Assembly (NCBI GenBank): GCA_021806345.1
Contig: JAJZXP010000178.1
Coordinates: forward strand, 1-7,659
Direction: 5' to 3'
Length of the DNA: 7,659 bases
Source of the DNA: Thermoplasmata archaeon
GTDB taxonomy: Archaea > Thermoplasmatota > Thermoplasmata > Thermoplasmatales > Thermoplasmataceae
Shown here: positions 1 through 6,079 of the stretch, in pieces
Layout of the letters: the number at the start of each line of letters is the position of its first letter
Position numbering within the stretch: position 1 is the stretch's first letter
Notes under the pieces: generated by a model
Databases searched by the model: none
What the model saw: the letters and a program-made list of their open reading frames with translations, nothing else
What the model was told of the DNA's origin: nothing
Translations under genes and position numbers: made by a program

Positions 1-450
1 ATCACCACTTTTTATAATTGCAGCAGTGAGGTTTCGAATGTTTCTTGACTCATCTGAATATTTTTTAACTGGAAACATGTCGTTGGTTATTATTGTAGAT
101 TCATACCCTTTTTTGGACAGGTCAACAGCTCTTTGCCATATGACTTCATCAGCTGTTATACCTGCAGCACATTGATAGATTTTTCCCTTATTTATAAGCG
201 ACCTAAGATTATTTATGTTATCTATGCGATACATTATACTTGCATCCACATATGTTTCAATGTTGTCGTATGTTTCTTCAAGTTTATGTATCATATTAAG
301 AATATCGCCAAGTCTCGCTTTGTGCTTGTCATTCCTGGCCAGCGCCACATTCATCCCATCAACGATAGCATAGGTTTCCAAATTCCCGGACTCGCCAGTG
401 GGAGTTTTCACATCAAGTATTTCAATTCTTTTCGAATTTGTGTTACTCAT
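1..450 (-). CDS. NYN (PIN-like) ribonuclease, Zc3h12a type, C-terminus beyond left edge
   Basis: Reading the minus strand from ATG at 450-448 gives 150 codons without a stop to base 1, so the gene is cut by the window edge. The protein has the order expected of a Zc3h12a/MCPIP1-like NYN nuclease: a strand ending in VDGMN (D31, N34), a Rossmann-like alternation, then AGITADEVIW with acidic D101, and TIITNDMF with N123-D124. In this family such acidic residues bind a metal ion and cut RNA. About 25 residues precede the domain. The start is supported by a TATA-like box about 24-27 bases upstream, implying a leaderless transcript. The gene is divergent from a CARF regulator and probably co-controlled with it. 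The family call is by motif recognition; other PIN-like subfamilies remain possible, and the actual substrate is unknown. Confidence 0.72.
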   Translation of the reverse strand, partial: MSNTNSKRIEILDVKTPTGESGNLETYAIVDGMNVALARNDKHKARLGDILNMIHKLEETYDNIETYVDASIMYRIDNINNLRSLINKGKIYQCAAGITADEVIWQRAVDLSKKGYESTIITNDMFPVKKYSDESRNIRNLTAAIIKSGD

Positions 451-470
451 AATATGTAAATGAATAAAAA

Positions 471-477
471 ATATAAA
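471..477 (-). promoter_or_regulatory. TATA-like box for the NYN ribonuclease gene
   Basis: On the minus strand this reads TTTATAT, centred about 25 bases before the ATG at 450. That is the normal archaeal TATA-to-start-site distance, so transcription would begin at or next to the start codon and the mRNA would be leaderless. No Shine-Dalgarno sequence is visible, which agrees. Confidence 0.5.
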
Positions 478-485
478 TTAGTATT

Positions 486-510
486 TGGAAATTGTTTCCA
501 TCTTAGGAAA
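486..510. promoter_or_regulatory. candidate shared operator between divergent promoters
   Basis: TGGAAA (486-491) and TTTCCA (495-500) form a perfect 6+6 bp inverted repeat around a 3-base centre. A further GGAAA follows at 506-510, so three half-sites alternate in orientation. The element sits between the two opposing TATA boxes, where a dimeric winged-helix protein could control both genes. The adjacent CARF-wHTH product is the natural candidate to bind it. Binding is inference. Confidence 0.4.
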
Positions 511-513
511 TTA

Positions 514-521
514 TTTATTTA
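514..521 (+). promoter_or_regulatory. TATA-like box for the CARF regulator gene
   Basis: TTTATTTA is centred about 31 bases before the ATG at 549. The predicted start site is near 543-545, leaving a leader of only a few bases. No convincing Shine-Dalgarno precedes the ATG, consistent with near-leaderless translation. The same spacing argues for ATG 549 rather than the in-frame ATG at 567. Confidence 0.5.
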
Positions 522-548
522 TGAACGACATTTAACTTTGGATAACAT

Positions 549-1301
549 ATGAAAAAAGATGCCCCAATGGAAAACATTCACGTTTTCACTTCGGGAGAAC
601 ATATTGTGGAGACATTCAAGTCTGCAGTGAAGAAATTCAGCATCGACAGATTAGTTGTCTTCAGCGAAGTGTCCGATGGTGAAAAAAGCAAAGAAGGTAT
701 AAATAAGGCTATTAATGACCTCCGGAAACTTTCCGGGGAACTTGGTATAAAGTTTGAAACGGTTGAGGTTAGGGAAGGCAGCGTGGATGATGTAAGAGAC
801 CAGGTCATAAAGCTTACCAGAGATCATAATTGCAAGCTGTTCTTCAATCTTACTTCAGGCAAGAAAGTGCTATCACTTAACCTCTTTACCATGGCTCTAT
901 GGGTCAATGGGAATCCGTACTATGTTTATTTATCTGGCAAAATCGTTGAACTCAGCATCCCCCGGATACATGCGGACGAGCTTACCGGCAACCCTAATCT
1001 TGTCAAGATCCTCTCCATTGTTAATAATGAACAGGAAAAGATTAGAGGACCAGTCAGAAATGCCGATGTTTTTAAAATGGTCACAGAAGAGTATACACCT
1101 AATAAACTATTGCAGGAGAGTGGCAATTCCAGACTTCAGAGAGGGACATTCTCAAAGTGGGTTAGGCTCCTGATAGAAAGAAATCTGCTGGAAGAACAAT
1201 ATGTGGAAAATAACCACAAGAGCAAAACTCTGAGCATAACTCAGGACGGAATTTTTGCCGTAAAGTTTTTCGATGGATCATCAGCTTTGCGGCGTACCTG
1301 A
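549..1301 (+). CDS. CARF-domain winged-helix transcriptional regulator
   Basis: A 250-aa protein in two parts. Residues 8 to about 130 form a Rossmann-like CARF domain. The first strand runs into IHVFTSGEH (T14-S15-G16), and the later strand ends in FFNLTSGKKVLSLNLF (N100 to K106), matching the N-x-T-x-G-x-K signature that contacts ligand in CARF proteins. Residues 150-245 look like a winged helix: a predicted recognition helix around TFSKWVRLLIERNLLEE, a basic wing, then LSITQDGIFAVKFF. This architecture resembles Csa3 and the haloarchaeal DUF6293/HFX_2341 regulators. CARF domains bind cyclic oligoadenylates made by type III CRISPR systems, so the protein may sense such a signal, but no cas gene is in view. 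It is divergent from a NYN RNase. By eye it is more G/C-rich than the helicase gene downstream. The ligand is unknown. Confidence 0.8.
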   Translation: MKKDAPMENIHVFTSGEHIVETFKSAVKKFSIDRLVVFSEVSDGEKSKEGINKAINDLRKLSGELGIKFETVEVREGSVDDVRDQVIKLTRDHNCKLFFNLTSGKKVLSLNLFTMALWVNGNPYYVYLSGKIVELSIPRIHADELTGNPNLVKILSIVNNEQEKIRGPVRNADVFKMVTEEYTPNKLLQESGNSRLQRGTFSKWVRLLIERNLLEEQYVENNHKSKTLSITQDGIFAVKFFDGSSALRRT

Positions 1302-1588
1302 ATTATAGGATAATTAAATTGTTGCAGTTAAAATTAGAAATTGTAGTTATTGAAAGAGTTCACTTAAGGCCGCAAATACACAAACTATCTTAACAGAGAT
1401 ATCAGGTGAGTAATTGCGTCGTTAATGCTTTAGATACTTTAATGAAGAATCCTATATCGTCTTAAATTGTTAAATTTTACTCAAACCCTCTATATTGAAC
1501 TGCTTAACATTCTGACCGTTTAAAAATAGAGCCTTGACAGGGTGGGAAAGTTCTCCATGGCAGATGAGGAATATGACAGAGGTGTAGA

Positions 1589-1609
1589 ACTGAAACACTA
1601 TGTTTCAGT
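1589..1609. promoter_or_regulatory. 9+9 bp perfect inverted repeat, candidate operator of helicase gene
   Basis: ACTGAAACA (1589-1597) and TGTTTCAGT (1601-1609) are perfect reverse complements separated by CTA. The element lies about 45 bases before the proposed TATA box. Its 3-base centre and GAAA/TTTC arms resemble the smaller inverted repeat at 486-500, so one regulator might bind both. If translation really started at 1542 or 1557 the element would be inside the coding sequence, which makes the downstream start more attractive. Confidence 0.45.
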
Positions 1610-1652
1610 CAAATATTCTTTAAAGATGAGGATGTATTCTTTACAAGAATGT

Positions 1653-1660
1653 TTTATATA
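1653..1660 (+). promoter_or_regulatory. TATA-like box for helicase-nuclease gene
   Basis: TTTATATA is centred about 26 bases before the ATG at 1683, the canonical archaeal spacing for a leaderless mRNA. This is the main reason for preferring 1683 over the more upstream GTG 1542 or ATG 1557. Confidence 0.5.
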
Positions 1661-1682
1661 TTGTGATAAACTTATAATCTTA

Positions 1683-4442
1683 ATGGATAGAATTCTTAAT
1701 AAAATATTGAATGAACCATTCCAACTATCAGATGACCAACAAATTGCCATAAATTCTAATTCAAGATATACAAGAATAATCGCAGGTGCGGGTGCAGGTA
1801 AGACTGAGACTTTGGCTAGAAAGATTTTATACTATCTCATTTACAAAAAAATAGCACCATCATCGATTGTTGCATTCACTTTCACCGAAAAGGCAGCAGA
1901 AAGCATGAAAAGCAGGATTCACCAACGCTTATTGGAACTTGGTGAATTAGACTTGCTAAGAAAATTTGGCGAGATGTACGTAGGAACAATCCATGGCTAT
2001 TGTACTAGACTTTTACAGGATAAATATGAGTTTTCTAATTATACAGTACTAGATGAAAATCAGCAAATGGCATTTATAATAAGAGAAGGTTATAATATCG
2101 GATTGAACAAGACAGAATATGCCAAATATGGTTCATACCTTATGCGATGCAAGATTTTTATAGCGACATTAAATGCGTATTATTCTGAGTTAATTGATTT
2201 AAATTCGTTACAAGGTGAAGATGAACACTTCAAGATAATGCTGAAAAGATATGAATCTTTATTGAAGGAACACCATAAATTAACATTCGACACCTTAATC
2301 ACCACAAGTATTTTGAAATTACAGGAAGATCAGACTCCATTAAGTAATCTCAACTGTTTAGTTGTTGATGAATTCCAGGATGTTAACAAGGCTCAATATG
2401 TACTTATTAGACTTATGTCTCAAAAGGCAGAAGTCACAATAGTGGGAGACCCTCGTCAAAGCATATACCAGTGGAGAGGAGGGAATCCTAAATTCTTTGA
2501 AGATTTCATTAAAGAATTTGAAAGGGTACAAACCTATGAAATAAGTGAGAATAGACGAAGCCCAAGGGAAATCGTTCAGATGTCCAACCGCGTTTCCAAA
2601 AATTTTTCAGATGCTAAATTTAGTGACATGACGTGGAAAAGGGAGAACAGAGGTCTGATTAGTAAAGTAAATTTTCTTAATGCTGAACAAGAAGCAAATG
2701 AAATAGCAAATGAAATAGCATACTTAGCAAAAGACAAACACGTGCCATACTCAAATTTCGGTATTTTATTGAGAAGCATTAAAACATCCGCAGATCCCTT
2801 AATTAATGCCTTTAAGAGCATCAATATTCCATATATTGTTGGTGGTAAGGTAGGACTTTTCAAGAGGGACGAAGCACAGGCACTGGGTATGTTCATTACG
2901 GGCTTATTGGATAATGGCTATTGGCAATTAGATGCGTATGGTAGTCAAACAATAAGTGGAGAAAATTTAAGATTACAAGCTTTATCAAAGTGGAAGGGGG
3001 CCATTAGATACGATTTAATTGACGACGAGGTCGAAACCGGTCTAGTGCAATGGAAAAAGAAGGTGCTGAATTCTGTACCTTCAGACAATTATGGATATAA
3101 AGATGTATTACACGAATTGCTTAACATTTTAGGTTACAAGAAACTGAATCAGGATGATATTCTTGATGCAGTTGTAATGGCAAATGTTGGCGCATTTAGC
3201 AAAATATTAGGGGACTTTGAAACATCATTCAGGTTAGGTGGGAAAAGAAGAAGATTTGAAACCGAGTTAAGAGACCTTTGTAATTTCTTGAATGGATATG
3301 CATTAATGTCATACGATGAACAGCCATATGAGGAGGAGGAAGGTTTAAATGCGGTAAGTATAATGACGATTCACCAGTCAAAAGGTCTTCAATGGCCCAT
3401 TGTTTTCTTACCATCTATGATAAACAGCAGGTTTCCTTCTAGACGGAAAACAAACCCAGAAAAAATCTGGATGATTAATCCCGGCGTCATTTCTAATGAC
3501 GGATATTTCGAAAAGGAAGATAGTGAATTGAGGTTATTCTATGTGGCAATTACCAGAGCTATGAATGCAGTCATACTATCTTATTTTGATAAAAATACCA
3601 AGCAATCTACAAAACCCAGTGAATATTTTGATGTAATAAACGATTTCTGCCTATCAGTAAAAGAATTGCGTAACCTAAAACTGTTTGATTTTACAACAAA
3701 AGTCATGGCTTTACCTAACGTTATTGAATCGTTTCCAGTTAAAGAGTTAATAGATTACGAAATGTGTCCTTTCCACTATAGGCTCTCCAAAAAATGGAGA
3801 TACATTCAAGGAGTAAATACATTCATGGGATACGGAGACGCCCTTCACCATATCCTGCAGCTAACATCTCAAAAAATAAAGAATAATGGTGAAAAATACG
3901 ATGTTGCACTGGACGATGCTATCAAAAATTTTTACCTGCCTTATGCATCCCCAGAATTCAGAGATGAATTGCTCAAAAATGTAAAGCATGAACTGTTAGA
4001 TTATATGATTAAAAACGGGGAATATCTTGCAAATGTCAAAGAAACAGAGATGAGAATAGAATTCCCGGCCAAAAATGCAACAATAATAGGAAAAGTGGAT
4101 GTTATATTGCGTTCCAATATCGGACTAGAAGTCAGAGATTATAAATCATCTGAGAGTGTTATGAAAAGTGAACACTCTGTGTTACAGGTTCTGCTTTATG
4201 CGAAAGGATTAAGGGATCTAGGTTGGGATATTATTAAAGGGTCTGTGGCAAACTTGAAGAATAACAAAGTCGAAGATGTTACGGTCTCAGAAAATAATTT
4301 GAAAGAAGCGATGGAACGTGCAGAAGGAATAATTGATAAAATTAAGGCCCACTCGTATCAACCAAAACCGAGTGAATTTTGTGAAAAGTGTGAATATAGA
4401 ACTATTTGTTATAAAGCAGCTTCAAATGTGAGCAGTACTTAA
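1683..4442 (+). CDS. UvrD/AddA-type SF1 helicase fused to RecB/Cas4-like Fe-S nuclease
   Basis: A 919-aa protein that should unwind and degrade DNA from ends using ATP. Helicase motifs appear in order: LSDDQQ, Walker A GAGAGKT (K40), FTFTEKAA, GTIHGYC, Walker B DEFQD (D229-D233), GDPRQSIYQWRGG (D256), ENRRSP, TIHQSKGLQWP (H564) and LFYVAITRA (R625). A PD-(D/E)XK nuclease follows at about 690-910, with H722 in GDALHHIL, D806 in GKVD, D819-Y-K821, and QVLLYA. Cysteines C695, C900, C903 and C909 match the 4Fe-4S pattern of AddB and Cas4 nucleases. All catalytic residues look intact. The in-frame GTG 1542 and ATG 1557 would add up to 47 residues of poor domain character. I chose ATG 1683 from the TATA spacing and because UvrD proteins usually begin just before the Q motif. 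The likely role is end resection in repair or destruction of invading DNA. AdnAB-like single-chain enzymes are the closest comparison I know. Confidence 0.9.
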   Translation: MDRILNKILNEPFQLSDDQQIAINSNSRYTRIIAGAGAGKTETLARKILYYLIYKKIAPSSIVAFTFTEKAAESMKSRIHQRLLELGELDLLRKFGEMYVGTIHGYCTRLLQDKYEFSNYTVLDENQQMAFIIREGYNIGLNKTEYAKYGSYLMRCKIFIATLNAYYSELIDLNSLQGEDEHFKIMLKRYESLLKEHHKLTFDTLITTSILKLQEDQTPLSNLNCLVVDEFQDVNKAQYVLIRLMSQKAEVTIVGDPRQSIYQWRGGNPKFFEDFIKEFERVQTYEISENRRSPREIVQMSNRVSKNFSDAKFSDMTWKRENRGLISKVNFLNAEQEANEIANEIAYLAKDKHVPYSNFGILLRSIKTSADPLINAFKSINIPYIVGGKVGLFKRDEAQALGMFITGLLDNGYWQLDAYGSQTISGENLRLQALSKWKGAIRYDLIDDEVETGLVQWKKKVLNSVPSDNYGYKDVLHELLNILGYKKLNQDDILDAVVMANVGAFSKILGDFETSFRLGGKRRRFETELRDLCNFLNGYALMSYDEQPYEEEEGLNAVSIMTIHQSKGLQWPIVFLPSMINSRFPSRRKTNPEKIWMINPGVISNDGYFEKEDSELRLFYVAITRAMNAVILSYFDKNTKQSTKPSEYFDVINDFCLSVKELRNLKLFDFTTKVMALPNVIESFPVKELIDYEMCPFHYRLSKKWRYIQGVNTFMGYGDALHHILQLTSQKIKNNGEKYDVALDDAIKNFYLPYASPEFRDELLKNVKHELLDYMIKNGEYLANVKETEMRIEFPAKNATIIGKVDVILRSNIGLEVRDYKSSESVMKSEHSVLQVLLYAKGLRDLGWDIIKGSVANLKNNKVEDVTVSENNLKEAMERAEGIIDKIKAHSYQPKPSEFCEKCEYRTICYKAASNVSST

Positions 4443-4563
4443 AAGTTAGCAACCTCATAGAATTTTTCCTATTATGAATTACATTGCTATATTCTACAAG
4501 TATCTGAGAAAAATTACCGACTTAGGAATTAATCCTTTACCTGATACGGACCGTTGCTGCATG

Positions 4564-4580
4564 TACCCACAGCGTGGGTA
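4564..4580. repeat. 7+7 bp inverted repeat (hairpin)
   Basis: TACCCAC (4564-4570) pairs perfectly with GTGGGTA (4574-4580) across an AGC loop. It is G/C-richer than its surroundings and has no T-run after it on either strand, so it is not a typical intrinsic terminator. Confidence 0.5.
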
Positions 4581-4596
4581 GCTTACTGACAAATGG

Positions 4597-4613
4597 GAAG
4601 GATGAAATCCTTC
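4597..4613. repeat. 7+7 bp inverted repeat (hairpin)
   Basis: GAAGGAT (4597-4603) pairs perfectly with ATCCTTC (4607-4613) across GAA. An overlapping alternative pairing GATGAA (4601-4606) with TTCATC (4611-4616) is also possible. It has the same 17-base size and 3-base loop as the hairpin 33 bases upstream. Confidence 0.5.
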
Positions 4614-4715
4614 ATCACTAACTATTCTTACATATGGAAAGAGATATCTCCTTCTCCAATCATTTTGAAGAGCTACCTTGTTTCCACAGTAAGTATGCAA
4701 CTGGGCATTATATTT

Positions 4716-4730
4716 TTGTCATGGTGACAA
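4716..4730. repeat. TTGTCA/TGACAA inverted repeat, isolated copy of the array motif
   Basis: TTGTCA (4716-4721) and TGACAA (4725-4730) flank TGG. The arms share the TGTCA/TGACA core that is repeated many times at 6005-6604, though the spacing here is 3 bases against 4 to 6 there. It may be an outlying binding site for the same protein, or chance. Confidence 0.35.
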
Positions 4731-4842
4731 GGCGGAAAAGAGTATCTAAAACGCGAGTATTACTGAACTCCTAAAAACGGTCAAATGAGTTGATCTCAGT
4801 CGATTCAACACTGAAGTAAGTGCCTTGATGGGAACTGTGAAA

Positions 4843-5403
4843 TCATATGCTATAAGAATTGAATGGAATTTTATTTCCATTTATAAATTCGTGTAGTTCA
4901 TTTATCTCACTGGCATCCAAAGTATATTTTTCTTCATCAACACTATTAAAACAGAATCCTGACCTAACCCTTATGGGTTTCTTCAAATCAATGTATATGA
5001 ATTGTATCGGTGAAAAATTGTTACCTTCCTTAAAAAGCCTCATCAATTTCAGCTTTTCTTGAACATTCCTACCCCATTCTTCTCTCAATTTAAAATGATC
5101 TTTCTGAAATGTACGAATTTCAATAAAACTTGTATTACTATCAACCTTTATTCCCGGTTCTATGACCTTCTTAATTGTATAAAATGAATCAAATGGTGTA
5201 CTAAAAATACCAGTGTTTGTATATCCTATAATTACTTCGTTTTCATTATTGCTATTTCTGAGCAGTTTTAATAATTCTATACCTGTTGATTTATCAATCT
5301 TTTCTGCAATAAACTCATATTCAAACTTAACTTGAAGGATCGAATCATCACAATTCGAAAGAAATCCTATAAAAACAAGTTTTGGACTAATCTGATCAAC
5401 CAT
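4843..5403 (-). CDS. hypothetical protein, 186 aa
   Basis: I do not recognise this protein. It starts MVDQISPKLVFIGFLS and appears soluble, with no signal peptide or membrane segment. The pattern suggests mixed alpha/beta: strands around residues 8-30, a helix about 38-50, strands 55-70 and 95-105, and a charged helix about 105-125. A strand near QFIYIDLKK and a C-terminal helical stretch rich in acidic residues follow. No catalytic motif stands out. The start is well supported because a strong archaeal Shine-Dalgarno lies just upstream, which also argues that the gene is real. It faces the helicase-nuclease convergently and its upstream side borders the long non-coding region. It may be an accessory protein of this island; function unknown. 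Confidence 0.72.
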   Translation of the reverse strand: MVDQISPKLVFIGFLSNCDDSILQVKFEYEFIAEKIDKSTGIELLKLLRNSNNENEVIIGYTNTGIFSTPFDSFYTIKKVIEPGIKVDSNTSFIEIRTFQKDHFKLREEWGRNVQEKLKLMRLFKEGNNFSPIQFIYIDLKKPIRVRSGFCFNSVDEEKYTLDASEINELHEFINGNKIPFNSYSI

Positions 5404-5406
5404 TCG

Positions 5407-5417
5407 ATCACCACCTC
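5407..5417 (-). promoter_or_regulatory. strong archaeal ribosome binding site
   Basis: On the minus strand this reads GAGGTGGTGAT, containing both GAGGTG and GGTGAT, complements of the 16S rRNA 3' end. It ends three bases before the ATG at 5403, with the GAGGTG part at more usual spacing. It fixes the start of the 186-aa gene and shows that this mRNA has a leader, unlike the apparently leaderless NYN, CARF and helicase genes. Confidence 0.65.
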
Positions 5418-5470
5418 TAATGAATTTTTAATTTTAATCTCTCTCTAAATTCCGAAGTAGTCATTCCTAT

Positions 5471-5482
5471 TATTTGCAAATA
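5471..5482. promoter_or_regulatory. 12-bp palindrome upstream of the 186-aa gene
   Basis: TATTTGCAAATA is a perfect palindrome 68 bases upstream of the ATG at 5403. On the minus strand a TATA-like ATATTTATC lies immediately before it (around 5483-5491), so the palindrome would fall between a TATA box and a start site near 5461. That is a repressor-type position. Promoter placement is tentative because another A/T run at 5423-5438 could also act. Confidence 0.3.
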
Positions 5483-5635
5483 GATAAATATGGTAAACAC
5501 CGAGGGATGAATTATGCGAAGTTACATTATTTAAAAATATACACAGTCTATCGCGCATTTGCCTTTAAAGATAAGCGTGAACTATTAGCAGGATTTGCAT
5601 ATTGTGGTTCAGGCTCCAAAATACTCTTTTAGGAA

Positions 5636-5809
5636 CTATATTTCCAACGTCAAATGTCTGGAAGTCAGGATAGTAGCTATTCACGTTTGTGCCAAGCATA
5701 TATATTTCCTTCTAACTCTTTTGTATTGGTTCTTACAATTTCCTGATGCCATTGCCTGTATGAACAACAGCTTCAATCTGGCATTAGTTGAAATCACCAG
5801 ATAATGTGC
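5636..5809 (-). pseudogene. decayed transposase fragment, possibly IS110-like C-terminus
   Basis: The minus strand reads open from 5809, carrying NARLKLLFIQAMASG, then NCKNQYKRVRRKY and ICLAQT, a TGA at 5683-5681, and in the same frame IATILTSRHLTLEI before a TAG at 5638-5636. The order resembles the end of IS110-family transposases: an N-x-x-L-(R/K)-x-x-L-x-x-A helix, a basic Y-x-R-x-(R/K) stretch, then an A-R-K-(I/L)-A-x-I-(I/L) helix. The TGA would sit where that last helix normally has its arginine-lysine. Two in-frame stops and no upstream transposase mean it cannot be active. No terminal repeats were found. The family call is tentative; it could be another transposase class or coincidence. 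Confidence 0.3.
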
Positions 5810-6000
5810 TTACAAATTCCACTGAATATATTTTCAAACTCCCATAACAATTCTTAAATTATTTTTTTTATCCAAATCTTCATGTCATGGAAATGATGAT
5901 CCCTTTCACTGTAACCATGTCCACTTTTTAAATATTGATTTTTTTCATTCATAATTTTTTCATCTTAGTTAATTCTACCATGTTATTGATATGAGTATAG
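5810..6000. other. A/T-rich non-coding stretch flanking the array
   Basis: No gene is seen. The stretch contains several runs of six or more A or T residues (for example near 5860-5870, 5935-5945 and 5954-5960) and the first copy of the 17-bp direct repeat. Its low melting character next to an iteron-like array is what a DNA-unwinding element would look like, but that is only a resemblance. Confidence 0.35.
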
Positions 6001-6079
6001 AGGTTGTCACACCTGTCACACCCATAATTTTTTTTCTTGTTTTTCCGATCTTCAACTTTTTGATCTTAGTTAATTCTAC
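5962..6079. repeat. 17-bp direct repeat, 101-bp period
   Basis: ATCTTAGTTAATTCTAC occurs at 5962-5978 and again at 6063-6079, each preceded by a T run with one or two differences. In both copies a TGTCAC motif starts exactly 43 bases after the repeat starts (6005 and 6106). The whole 101-bp period is therefore conserved as a unit, indicating an old tandem duplication whose remaining parts have diverged. Confidence 0.7.

Larger units (their letters stand above)
1302..1682. other. non-coding region upstream of helicase-nuclease
   Basis: This A/T-rich spacer holds no gene I can support if the helicase starts at 1683. It contains a second TATA-like run, TTTAAAAATA (1519-1528), which could drive transcription from near 1549 and would suit an alternative helicase start at ATG 1557. 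Two TGACAG-plus-G/T-rich motifs lie at 1535-1545 and 1574-1585 and resemble the large array near 6250. A perfect inverted repeat is annotated separately. No tRNA or recognisable RNA gene is seen. Confidence 0.45.
4443..4842. other. convergent intergenic spacer with hairpins
   Basis: This 400-bp region separates the helicase from a gene on the opposite strand. A TTTTT run at 4463-4467 could end helicase transcription. Two small perfect hairpins at 4564-4580 and 4597-4613 and one TGTCA/TGACA inverted repeat at 4716-4730 are the only structure seen. A minus-strand open frame of 68 codons (4494-4700) crosses both hairpins and shows no recognisable domain, so I do not call it a gene. The hairpins could be the end of an IS200/IS605-like element or a small structured RNA. 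Neither is established. Confidence 0.4.

Noticed and set aside
133..459. 108-codon plus-strand open frame
   Set aside because: It is antisense to the NYN gene, has no domain or ribosome binding site, and is rich in Ile, Tyr and Cys as a shadow frame would be.
578..808. minus-strand open frame within the CARF gene, plus similar ones at 926-1126, 907-1173, 2576-2896, 3229-3414 and 4859-5062
   Set aside because: These overlap well-supported genes in other frames and show no domain features.
4494..4700. 68-codon minus-strand open frame
   Set aside because: It has no recognisable domain or promoter and runs through two perfect hairpins, which is better explained as structured non-coding DNA.
5600..5625. 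tRNA T-arm-like GGTTCAGGCTCC
   Set aside because: It lacks the conserved T-loop adenine position and no matching acceptor or anticodon arms are found around it.
5595..5804. 69-codon plus-strand open frame
   Set aside because: The opposite strand gives a more protein-like, transposase-resembling sequence, so this is likely its shadow.
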